A stretch of 13,434 nt of DNA. It comes from an uncultured Prevotella sp. (GTDB lineage: Bacteria; Bacteroidota; Bacteroidia; Bacteroidales; Bacteroidaceae). Shown piece after piece: positions 1-7,400 of this stretch. The first letter of the stretch is position 1; the number at the start of each line of letters is the position of its first letter. A model generated the notes under the pieces. It saw nothing but the letters and a program-made list of their open reading frames with translations, did no database searches and was not told the DNA's origin. Where the stretch lies: NCBI GenBank assembly GCA_900550635.1, contig URSZ01000061.1:1-13434 (forward strand), given 5' to 3'. Position numbers and translations under genes: made by a program.

Positions 1-95
1 ATAACGGGTGAAAGCATGGAGTCAAATTTCTCCATGATTGAAAAAATTCCTCCAAAAGGTGTGAGTTTCTCAGATTTAATTTGTATTTTTGCCAT
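1..95 (-). CDS. IS1380-family transposase, N-terminal fragment (runs off window)
   Basis: The reverse complement reads ATG at 95-93 and stays open to the left edge, giving about 31 residues starting MAKIQIKSEKLTPFGG, followed by a segment containing SIMEKFDSML. I recognise this as the start of Bacteroides-type IS1380-family transposases, DDE enzymes that cut and rejoin the element's ends. The catalytic residues lie outside the window, so it cannot be said whether the gene is intact. The start codon sits inside the inner arm (87-99) of an inverted repeat whose outer arm is at 152-164. No clear Shine-Dalgarno sequence precedes it, as is common in Bacteroidetes. The recognition is from memory of the family. 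Confidence 0.72.
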   Translation of the reverse strand, partial: MAKIQIKSEKLTPFGGIFSIMEKFDSMLSPV

Positions 96-164
96 GTCAT
101 ATTAGAGTTTTGCTTGTTTTCTTTTTGCAACACTAAGATAAGTGAAAATTCTGACATGGCAAAA
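87..164 (-). promoter_or_regulatory. 13-bp inverted repeat over the transposase start codon
   Basis: TTTTGCCATGTCA (87-99) and TGACATGGCAAAA (152-164) are perfect 13-bp complements. On the minus-strand RNA the second arm to be transcribed contains the transposase AUG and next two codons. A transcript entering from outside the IS would carry both arms and could bury the start codon in a stem. A transcript from the internal promoter at 163-133 would lack the first arm. This matches the logic by which IS10 and IS50 block translation from read-through transcripts; for this element it is an inference. Confidence 0.5.
133..163 (-). promoter_or_regulatory. Putative inward transposase promoter
   Basis: On the minus strand TTTG (bases 163-160) is followed after 19 bp by TATCTTAG (140-133), one mismatch from the Bacteroidetes -7 consensus TAnnTTTG. 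The spacing suits the -33/-7 pattern of the primary Bacteroidetes sigma factor. Initiation would fall near base 126, upstream of the transposase start at 95. The -33 element overlaps the outer arm of the 13-bp inverted repeat, so a transcript from this promoter would lack that arm. Confidence 0.45.
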
Positions 165-232
165 TCCTGGGCAACTTTTTGTTGCTCAGGAACTTATAAA
201 TAAAGTTAAATTATAGTGTTACGGAATTAAGG

Positions 233-261
233 TTAAAAATTAGGAATAATATGTACCTTTG
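233..261 (+). promoter_or_regulatory. Putative promoter of the FAS1 lipoprotein gene
   Basis: TACCTTTG at 254-261 is a perfect TAnnTTTG -7 box. A weak TTAA at 233-236 lies 17 bp upstream in place of the usual TTG. Transcription would start near 268 and leave a leader of about 145 nt before the start at 413. That leader holds small hairpins, for example GGGC/GCCC around 272-285 and ACGGC/GCCGT around 293-306. The promoter lies outside the IS end, so the gene does not depend on the IS for expression. Confidence 0.45.
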
Positions 262-412
262 AAAGGTTGCAGGGCGCTATAGCCCTTGGATACGGCGTTC
301 TGCCGTTAAAATGAAGAGTATAAATTGTTAAAAAACAGGTAATCCGCACTCTGACGGCGCAGCGCCTGTTGTCCGAATGGAGAAACAAACACCCGAAACA
401 CAATGAATTGAC

Positions 413-2452
413 ATGAAAACACGTGTTAGGCATTTTGCCGTGCTATGCAGTTTCCTGGCCCTTACGGCCTGTATGTTCGTGAACGTATCGTGTTCCGACA
501 AAGTGGACGACTCTAACCTTTATGTCTTCTCGGGAAGCACAATAACCGACCTCATAAAGGATAATCCCGACCTTAGCTATTACTACGAGCTTCTGAAAAA
601 GTCGCGTTCGGGCAACAAAGGCTCTACCATGGACCACCTGCTCGAAGCGAGGGGAAACTACACCGTGTTCGTGCCTACCAACGACGCCGTGCAGCATTTC
701 CTCGATTCAATTTACGAAACAACCAACTACAACCTCGCCGACGTGCCCGACTCGATGGCACAGCAGATAGTGTTCAACAGCATAATCGACACCGACTTCC
801 AGGAAGGCTACCGCACTACCGATTTCCGCGAAGGCGCGTTCGACTACAAGACCATGGCCGACCGCTTTGCCACCGTCAGTTTCTCGGCCGGCGACTCCAC
901 AGGCAGACCACGCATTTTCATAAACGCATTCTCAGAGATAATATCCTCCGACAACGAGGCCGGCAACGGATGGATGCACGTGGTAAACAGGGTTGTAATG
1001 CCATATTCCAGTGCATTGCCCGACCTTATAGCAGGCCAGGACAATTTGCAGATATTCGGTCGCCTGCTCTTCCTTACGTCGTGGCGCGACAGCATGGCCG
1101 ACTACCGCGACGAAGAGTACGAAGCACTCAGCAAACCCGAAATGGGGCAGGCCCCGTCCTACCTGGGCTATTATCCGCAGCACCGGTATTTCGGATATAC
1201 GGCTTTCGTCGAGACCGATTCGCTGCTGTGCGACCGCTGGGGCATTACCATAAAGCGCGAAAACGGCAACATCGTAAACTGGAGCGAGATAATGGAAAAG
1301 GTGGAGCAGGCATGCAAGGCTTACTATCCCCGCGCCACGAGCAACGACCTAACCAGCCCCGACAACGCCATTAACCAGTTTGTGGGATACCACCTCGTGC
1401 GCGGCGCAATGTCGTACAACAAGCTGGTGATTCACTATAACGAAACGGGTTACTCCCTTTCCACGCCCGACAGGTTCGGCATAAACAAAATGCAGTACTA
1501 CGAGACGATGGGCAAGGACAACCGCATTCTCAAAATCATGGAAGGCGCGCACACCGAGGGAAAACGCATAAACCGATACGTAAGCGAGTACGACTGGGAC
1601 ACGTATGAGGAAATCACCGTGCCGCGCAAGGGCATACTCATCTCGCCAAACAACGGCACGCGCGACATTCAGGCGCTCAACGGCTTTTACTACGTTATCG
1701 ACGACGTACTCGTGTACGACGACGATGTGCCCGGCAAGGTGCTCAACGAACGTATGCGCTGGGACGTGCTCTCATTCCAGCCCGAGCTCTTCACCAACGG
1801 CCTGCGCGCCCTGCCAAACCAGAACTACTACTTCATACCGAGAGGCTACCTCGAGGATGTCACCTTCACAGACGATACGTACCTTACCATACTCATGGTC
1901 TACGCGGCTGTCGGCAACCGTGCCTACGAGCAGGACGAGCCGTTCTTCGAAGGGCAGTACGACGTTACGTACCGCATGCCGCTCGTGCCGAACGACGGTA
2001 CATACGAGCTGCGCATTGCCGTGGGCAACGGAAGCAACTGCGGCATGATGCAAACGTACTTCGGCACCGACAAGAACAACCTCTCGGCCGTGGGCTTGCC
2101 GTTGGACATGAGATACGTTGAAACAACCGACTGGATACAGTATTTCCTCGACACCGAGGACCGCCAGGAGAACGCACGCCTCGAGCGCAACATGAGAAAC
2201 CACAACGTCATGAAAGGCTCAAACTGCTACGGCGACTTCAGCTACGGCGTAACCGAGGGCGGGCGCAACAGCGGCTTCGGCCTCCACAAGCTGCGCCACA
2301 TCGTTTACCGCGGGGCCGTCAAGGCAAACACGCGCTACTACCTGCGCTTCAAGAACGTGCTCAACAACCCCACGGCACACCTCGACATCGACTACATAGA
2401 GTGGGTGCCCAAGAGCGTTTACGACGGCGTGGAGCCGGAGGACTACTATTAG
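413..2452 (+). CDS. Fasciclin (FAS1) domain lipoprotein
   Basis: A predicted 679-aa surface or periplasmic lipoprotein. The N-terminus has basic residues, a hydrophobic stretch and two possible lipidation cysteines: C20 in LTAC, or C27 in NVSC followed by SDKVDD. The second resembles Bacteroidetes lipoproteins, where acidic residues after the cysteine favour surface export. A FAS1-like domain is marked by YTVFVPTNDA at residues 83-92, and a second, diverged one by GYTAFVETD at 261-269. The last ~200 residues look like a beta-rich domain that I cannot name. In Bacteroidetes such proteins are often encoded near SusC/SusD pairs and are thought to act in adhesion or glycan binding; no susC/susD is visible here, where the upstream neighbour is an IS end. 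The nearest upstream ATG (403) reaches a stop after two codons, so 413 is the best start. Substrate unknown. Confidence 0.85.
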   Translation: MKTRVRHFAVLCSFLALTACMFVNVSCSDKVDDSNLYVFSGSTITDLIKDNPDLSYYYELLKKSRSGNKGSTMDHLLEARGNYTVFVPTNDAVQHFLDSIYETTNYNLADVPDSMAQQIVFNSIIDTDFQEGYRTTDFREGAFDYKTMADRFATVSFSAGDSTGRPRIFINAFSEIISSDNEAGNGWMHVVNRVVMPYSSALPDLIAGQDNLQIFGRLLFLTSWRDSMADYRDEEYEALSKPEMGQAPSYLGYYPQHRYFGYTAFVETDSLLCDRWGITIKRENGNIVNWSEIMEKVEQACKAYYPRATSNDLTSPDNAINQFVGYHLVRGAMSYNKLVIHYNETGYSLSTPDRFGINKMQYYETMGKDNRILKIMEGAHTEGKRINRYVSEYDWDTYEEITVPRKGILISPNNGTRDIQALNGFYYVIDDVLVYDDDVPGKVLNERMRWDVLSFQPELFTNGLRALPNQNYYFIPRGYLEDVTFTDDTYLTILMVYAAVGNRAYEQDEPFFEGQYDVTYRMPLVPNDGTYELRIAVGNGSNCGMMQTYFGTDKNNLSAVGLPLDMRYVETTDWIQYFLDTEDRQENARLERNMRNHNVMKGSNCYGDFSYGVTEGGRNSGFGLHKLRHIVYRGAVKANTRYYLRFKNVLNNPTAHLDIDYIEWVPKSVYDGVEPEDYY

Positions 2453-2498
2453 AACCGGGCATGGGCCGCGCCTGCGGCCTCATGGCACGCAACCATAC

Positions 2499-2535
2499 GG
2501 CCGCCGCACAGCACAGCCTGCGCGGCGGCCTTTTT
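2499..2535 (+). terminator. Intrinsic terminator after the FAS1 gene
   Basis: GGCCGCCGC (2499-2507) pairs perfectly with GCGGCGGCC (2522-2530), followed at once by TTTTT (2531-2535). It begins 47 nt after the stop codon. A second stem, GGCCGC/GCGGCC at 2464-2479, lies just upstream without a T-tract and could compete for the same sequence. Confidence 0.85.
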
Positions 2536-2611
2536 AATGCCCGCCCGCGGTTTTTATAATTATGGCATAGACGCAATAAAACCGCTTTTCTACAGGTGAG
2601 AAACCGTGCAC

Positions 2612-2796
2612 GAAAAAGGGCATTTTCGAGGAGAAAAATTGAAAACTAAAATTCAGCGCGTTAACCCCGCATGGGAGCAAATAAAAAATATGTCCGATGT
2701 ATTTTAAAATATGTCTGACATATTTCGAAATATGTCAGACATATTTTCCGCCCCACGGAAACCCTTTTGAAAACCGTCCCGGAAAGGCAGACAAAA
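2612..2796 (+). repeat. 185-bp intergenic palindromic element, copy 1
   Basis: This is the first of three related intergenic elements. The left flank runs from about 2612 through GAAAACT and CCCCGCATGGGAGCAAA (2665-2681). The core is exactly 63 bp (2685-2747) and holds three 15-bp near-palindromes at a 21-bp period: 2688-2702 (ATATGTCCGATGTAT), 2709-2723 (ATATGTCTGACATAT) and 2730-2744 (ATATGTCAGACATAT). Bases 2706-2747 form a perfect 42-bp palindrome. The right flank ends at GGCAGACAAA (2786-2795). Boundaries come from alignment by eye with the reverse complement of 8294-8478. There is no ORF with family features inside, so it resembles a REP- or MITE-like element with no visible transposase. 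Confidence 0.8.
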
Positions 2797-2937
2797 CGCA
2801 GACATCGCACCTTGATTCCCGCACCCGGTAGTTGCAACATCCTTGCCGGGCCGTTTTGTAGAGCCAATGCCGCGCCGCAAACGGGAATTTCCCCGGCGAA
2901 TCACCATGAGTAAGCGCGAAATACCTATTTGAGGGTA

Positions 2938-2968
2938 TTGCAAACGGTTGTGTTTCAGTCTATCTTTG
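2938..2968 (+). promoter_or_regulatory. Promoter of the candidate small RNA
   Basis: TTG (2938-2940), a 20-bp spacer and TATCTTTG (2961-2968) match the Bacteroidetes -33/-7 promoter pattern, the -7 box perfectly. An inverted repeat AATACC (2920-2925) / GGTATT (2934-2939) overlaps the -33 element and could be an operator. Transcription would start around 2973-2976. Confidence 0.6.
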
Positions 2969-2974
2969 CAACCG

Positions 2975-3132
2975 GTACGATGATTGTGTACCGGGAGGGT
3001 CAACGAACGGCAGTGGCCGTTACATAGCCGCCGTGAGGCCGCTTTTCTCTTCATAAGGATTTAATTGTTATGTATCTTGTTCGTAAGAAAGGGTATCGGG
3101 TTGCAAAAATCCGATACCCTCTTTTGTTTTTT
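2975..3132 (+). ncRNA. Candidate small RNA of about 155 nt
   Basis: The stretch is bounded by a good promoter at 2938-2968 and a strong terminator at 3090-3132. It lies in a gap with no recognised protein. Between them are three compact stems: CCGGTAC/GTACCGG (2972-2978 with 2988-2994), AACGGC/GCCGTT (3006-3011 with 3016-3021, 4-nt loop) and AGCCGCC/GGCCGCT (3026-3032 with 3037-3043, one C-C mismatch, GTGA loop). An AU-rich single-stranded stretch follows up to the terminator. I do not recognise it as tmRNA, RNase P or SRP RNA. A 6S-like RNA or a terminated leader of sbcD are alternatives. The first stem lies at or partly before the inferred start, so the exact 5' end matters. Confidence 0.42.
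3090..3132 (+). terminator. Intrinsic terminator of the candidate small RNA
   Basis: AGGGTATCGG (3090-3099) pairs perfectly with CCGATACCCT (3111-3120) over an 11-nt loop, followed by CTTTTGTTTTTT (3121-3132). It lies 81 nt before the sbcD start and upstream of that gene's own -7 box, so it ends the preceding transcript rather than that of sbcD. Confidence 0.85.
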
Positions 3133-3177
3133 GTACTATTGTTGCCGGCACCCGCGCGGCAACGTTGAAAAAACACG

Positions 3178-3185
3178 TAACTTTG
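3178..3185 (+). promoter_or_regulatory. Putative -7 box of the sbcDC promoter
   Basis: TAACTTTG matches TAnnTTTG and lies 28 nt before the sbcD ATG, just after the upstream terminator. No -33 TTG at the usual 19-21 bp distance is seen; the nearest TTG (3165-3167) is only 10 bp away. The -7 box alone supports the call. Confidence 0.4.
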
Positions 3186-3213
3186 CGCTGCAATTCATCA
3201 CCAAGCCTTACAA

Positions 3214-4464
3214 ATGAAAATATTACATACTGCCGACTGGCACATAGGCAACACCTTTTTCGGCAACGACCGCAACGAGGAACACCGCCTTTTTTTCGAT
3301 TTCCTGCTCAGGACCATAGGCGAGGAACACCCCGACGCGCTCGTGGTGGCGGGCGACGTGTTCGACACCTCAAACCCGTCGGCCGAGGCACAGAAGATAT
3401 ACTATAATTTCCTGCACCGCGCCACAAGGGAAAACCCCGGCCTGCAAATCGTAATAATAGCCGGCAATCACGATTCGGCAGGACGTATCGAGGCACCGGG
3501 CGAACTGCTTGCCGCCGACAACATTTTCGTGCGCGGGTACATGAGGAACGATACCGACGGCACTCCCGACATCAACCGCATGATTATACCGCTTCGCGGG
3601 CGCGAGAATGCCGACGACATGGCCGTGTGCCTGGCCGTGCCTTTCCTGCGCAGTTACGAACTGCCCGAAGGTAAATCCTTTGCCGACAGCATGGCGCGTT
3701 TCTTCGACACGCTCGCCGCCGAGGCACGCCACCGCTACGGCAAGCAAATGCCCATGTTGCTGCTGGCGCATTTCTATGCTACAGGCAGCGAAATAGCCGC
3801 CGAAGACCACAGCGAACGCATAATAATAGGAGGAGAGGAAAGCGTGGACATATCATCGTTCTGCCGTAAGTTCGACTACGTGGCGCTCGGCCATATCCAC
3901 AAGGCGCAAAAGATAGACGGCCTCGAGAATGTGCGCTATGCCGGCTCGGCGCTGCCCATGTCGTTCAGCGAGAAAGGATACCGCCACGGCGTTGTGTGCG
4001 TCGAAATAAACAATGACGACCTTATAACGATAACCGACATACCTTTCGACCCGCCACACCCGCTCATAAGCATTCCCGCGCGTGGGGCACTCACCACCGA
4101 CGAGGCCCTCGACGCAATAAGCCGCCTGCCGCGCGCCGGCAAGGACACCCCGCCCGCAAACTATCCGTATGTCGAAGTGAAAATCGACGCCTCCGAGCCC
4201 GACCCGACCATACCGCGCAAGATACGCGACATGTTCGAAGGCAAGGCTGCCATACTGTGCTCAATAAAAAGGATAGAAAAAAGCAATATCGACTACAAGG
4301 AACTCGAAATAAAAACCTCCGAGGAACTCCGCAGGCTCACGCCCCAAAGCGTGGCGCAGACAATCTACAGCAAACGCTACGGGGGAGAAAAAATGCCCGA
4401 CACGCTGCTCGAACTCCTGAAACAGGCCGAGCAGGCAGCAATAACATCATCCGAAGAAAAGTAA
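3214..4464 (+). CDS. sbcD: Exonuclease SbcCD, subunit D (Mre11-type nuclease)
   Basis: This is the nuclease subunit of the SbcCD complex, a Mn-dependent phosphodiesterase that acts on double-strand ends, protein-blocked ends and DNA hairpins. At 416 aa it has the usual size. Calcineurin-type phosphoesterase motifs appear in order: DWH at residues 8-10, GDVFD at 47-51, GNHD at 84-87, a metal-ligand histidine H186 in LLLAHFYATGSE, and GHIH at 226-229. The rest forms the capping and C-terminal SbcC-interaction regions. The start at 3214 puts the conserved MKILHTADWHIG at the very N-terminus; the longer reading frame from 3165 is in another frame. The stop is followed after 12 nt by sbcC, so the two are co-transcribed and act as one complex. 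Confidence 0.97.
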   Translation: MKILHTADWHIGNTFFGNDRNEEHRLFFDFLLRTIGEEHPDALVVAGDVFDTSNPSAEAQKIYYNFLHRATRENPGLQIVIIAGNHDSAGRIEAPGELLAADNIFVRGYMRNDTDGTPDINRMIIPLRGRENADDMAVCLAVPFLRSYELPEGKSFADSMARFFDTLAAEARHRYGKQMPMLLLAHFYATGSEIAAEDHSERIIIGGEESVDISSFCRKFDYVALGHIHKAQKIDGLENVRYAGSALPMSFSEKGYRHGVVCVEINNDDLITITDIPFDPPHPLISIPARGALTTDEALDAISRLPRAGKDTPPANYPYVEVKIDASEPDPTIPRKIRDMFEGKAAILCSIKRIEKSNIDYKELEIKTSEELRRLTPQSVAQTIYSKRYGGEKMPDTLLELLKQAEQAAITSSEEK

Positions 4465-4476
4465 CACACAACGGAA

Positions 4477-7400
4477 ATGGTAATCCGAAAAATAACAATA
4501 CGAAACATCACCTCGTTCAAAGGGGAACAGACAATCGACTTTACAGCCGAGCCGCTGCGGTCGGCAGGACTGTTTGCCATTACAGGCGACACCGGGGCCG
4601 GAAAATCTACCATACTCGACGCCGTTTGCCTGGCGCTTTACAACCGCGCGCCGCGCTTCGACGACCGCGAACAGCTGAAATACATCACAGGGCAGTCGCC
4701 CGACACAGATATAGAGCTGCGCGGCAGCGACACGCGCAACGCCCTGCGCCGCGGCGAGACCGACGGCATGTGCTGCGTGGAATTTTCAACCGCCGAAGGA
4801 GTGTTCCGCGCCACGTGGCAGCTGCGCATAAAACGCACGGGCCGCTACGCCCGCCCAGAGCAGACGCTCGAACAGATAGCCCCTAACCACAGGACAATAA
4901 ACCCGCAGGACTTTGCCGGCGAGGTGAAGAGAATCGTAGGGCTCGATTACGAACAGTTCACCCGCACCGTAATACTCGCGCAAAACAGCTTTGCCAACTT
5001 CCTGCGCGCACACCAGAACGACAAGTCGGCACTGCTCGAAAAAATAACGGGCACTGAAATCTACGCGCTCATATCCAAGGAAGTGTACCGCCTTAACCAG
5101 GAAGCGCAAAAGGCATACGAAGTGAAATGTTCCGAACTCAAGGGCCTCACCGCCGGTTACTTGGACGAAGCCGACCTTGCACGCCTGGAAAACGAAAGAC
5201 ACCTGCGCGAATCGTCGGCACAAGCAATAGAACAGAAACTGGAATACCTTAAAAAACAAATAGACTGGTACGACAAATACGAGAAACTGTCGGACGAGGT
5301 AAGGAAAGCCACCGAAAGTTTCGACGAAGCCAACCGACATTTCATAGATTTGCGCGACATGAGGGAGAAGCTGGCGCGTTACGACGAAGTTGCCGCCGTG
5401 AAAGACAAATTCCTCCTGCTAAAAGACGTGGAAAACCTCAAGACTGTCGGTAAATCAGAAGCCGAAAGCTACCGCGAGCAGGAAAAAACGAAAGAAAGAA
5501 TCTTCGCCGTGGCCGCCAAGGAATACGAAGAAGCACAAAACAGCTTCAGGAAAGCCGACAGCCAGTACGAACAGCAACGCCCGCTGCTCAAGAAGGGACA
5601 CGACCTGAAACGCGACGTACTTTACGATAAAAATTCCATAAACGAACGGCAGAGTAAGATAAAAGCCACCGAGTCGCAGGCCGCCGCACGCAAAAAAGAA
5701 CTCGAAGCAAGGCAACACGAACTGGCTGAAATAGAAAAGCAGGAACAAATCTGCGAAGGCACGCTACAGGAACTGTCGGTACATCAGAAAATGCTAGACC
5801 AGTCGGCCGCGATAATCGAAAAACTCAAGAGATATTCGGCCACGCAAGGCAAAAGCGTGCACCTCAACGCCGAACAGCAGGCAATACAGCGCAGTCTCGA
5901 AAACTTGCGCAAGGACTTCGCCGCAATGGAATCCGAACTGAACCTCCTGTCGCAGAAACAAAAATCGCTTGTCGAGCAACGAAACCTATGCAAGGCCCGC
6001 AATTCGGAATTCGAAGGCGGGTTGTTGCAAAAGAATTACGACGCGGCGTTCGCAATGCAGGAGAAACTGCGCGGCGCGCGCAAGCTGTGGAAAAGCATAT
6101 CCGACGGATACTCGGGAATAGAAGACCTCGAAGAACTCCGGAGCCGCACGTCCACGACCCTGTCATACCTGGCGAACGACATCTCTGCAAAAGAAAAGCA
6201 GATAAAGCAGCTGCACGAAACATACGACAACCGTCTTAAAGCCTACACCCTGAGCCAGAGCGAAGACATCAAAGGTCTGCGGCAGGGATTGAAGGAAGGC
6301 GCACCGTGTCCCGTTTGCGGCGCCACCCACCACCCGTACCACACCGAAACGGAGCAACATTTGGGCGAATTGCTCACAATGATAGAAAAGGAATTCCGCG
6401 AAGTGGAGGCACAGCTCAACAAACAGACCGACGAGTTCAACGCGCTGAAACAAAAACAAAGCGCCGACGAGGTGCGCCTCAATTCCATAGACGAACAAAT
6501 CAGGAAACTGAAGGCGCAGCTGGCCGTCGACACGGAGGAGTGGGGAGAATACGCAAGCCTCGACCCCTCGTTCGCCAACTGTTCGCAAAACGTCAACCGC
6601 CCGGCAAGGCACGTAATGCTGGCACAAATAGCCGACAATGCCGACCGCACCGTGAACAGCGCCAAGGCAAGGCTTGACGAATTCAACAAGAACCGCAACA
6701 CCATCGAGGCGCTCACTGCCGAGATAGAACAGCTTGCCGGCCGTGCCGACGACCTGCAGCGGCGGCGCTCCAACCTGCTGCGCAGCATAGGCCAGGCCGA
6801 AAGCCAGCTCGACAAGGCAAACAAGGAGATAAAGGAAAACAACGCCTCGGTGAACGAACTTTACTCCGACCTCGAAAACCTGGTTACAATATCCAACTGG
6901 CACACACTCGTGCGCGACAATGCCGAAGAATTCGTAGGAAAGATAATCGCCATGACGGCCAACCGCCAACGCAACCTCGAGCAGCTGCAAAAGCTCAAAG
7001 GAATGCGTGCCGAAACGGAGCACGACATCAAAACGCTCGCTGCAATGCTCGAAGAGCTGGAACGCAACGCACAAAAACTGAAAGAGGAAATCGAAATGCT
7101 CGACGCTTCGATAAACGACAAGCAAAACGCCATTTCCGAAATGTTCGGTCGCGAAGACCCCGACGACGTGGAGCACAGAATGGAAGCCGCCGTCAAGATT
7201 GCGCGCGACAACATGGAACGCAAGGACAAGCTGCTGCAGGAAAACCGCAACGCCCTGCACGACATAAGCCAAATGCGCGGCAGTGCCGAACAGAATGTGG
7301 CAAAACAGGAAAAACGCGCCGCAGCCTTGCGCGACGACATAGACCGGTGGATTTTCAGTTTCAACAACACGCACTCGCCGGTGCAGTTCAACGAACTCGA

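Larger units (their letters stand above)
1..190 (-). mobile_element. End of an IS1380-like insertion sequence (partial)
   Basis: This is the transposase-start end of an insertion sequence; the rest lies beyond the left edge. The 5' part of an IS1380-family transposase runs leftward from base 95. Between it and the adjoining chromosome is an AT-rich leader. The outer boundary is placed at about 190 because the last ten bases, read inward, give CCTGAGCAAC, a plausible terminal repeat; bases 166-175 and 181-190 also form a 10-bp stem with one mismatch around a TTTTT loop. The other end is not in the window, so neither the terminal inverted repeat pair nor a target-site duplication can be confirmed. 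The low GC content contrasts with the genes to the right. Confidence 0.7.

Noticed and set aside
233..433. A 66-codon minus-strand frame opposite the FAS1 leader.
   Set aside because: It overlaps the FAS1 promoter, leader and start codon, and shows no recognisable domain or promoter of its own.
2612..2796. Whether the three repeats are a CRISPR array or attachment sites.
   Set aside because: The 21-bp units are contiguous with no unique spacers, the copies are kilobases apart, and no cas or integrase gene is in the window.
2980..3027. A 15-codon ORF (MIVYREGQRTAVAVT) just after the small-RNA promoter, possibly a leader peptide.
   Set aside because: There is no ribosome-binding site or room for one, and its bases are taken up by two hairpins. 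There is no run of regulatory codons as in amino-acid attenuators.
3070..3168. A 32-codon ORF (MYLVRKKGYRV..., ending ARQR) with a basic start, a hydrophobic stretch and AAGGA about 11 nt upstream.
   Set aside because: Its middle coincides with the perfect terminator stem and T-tract at 3090-3132, which explains both the KGYR...RYP sequence and the run of Leu/Phe codons. No homologous family comes to mind.
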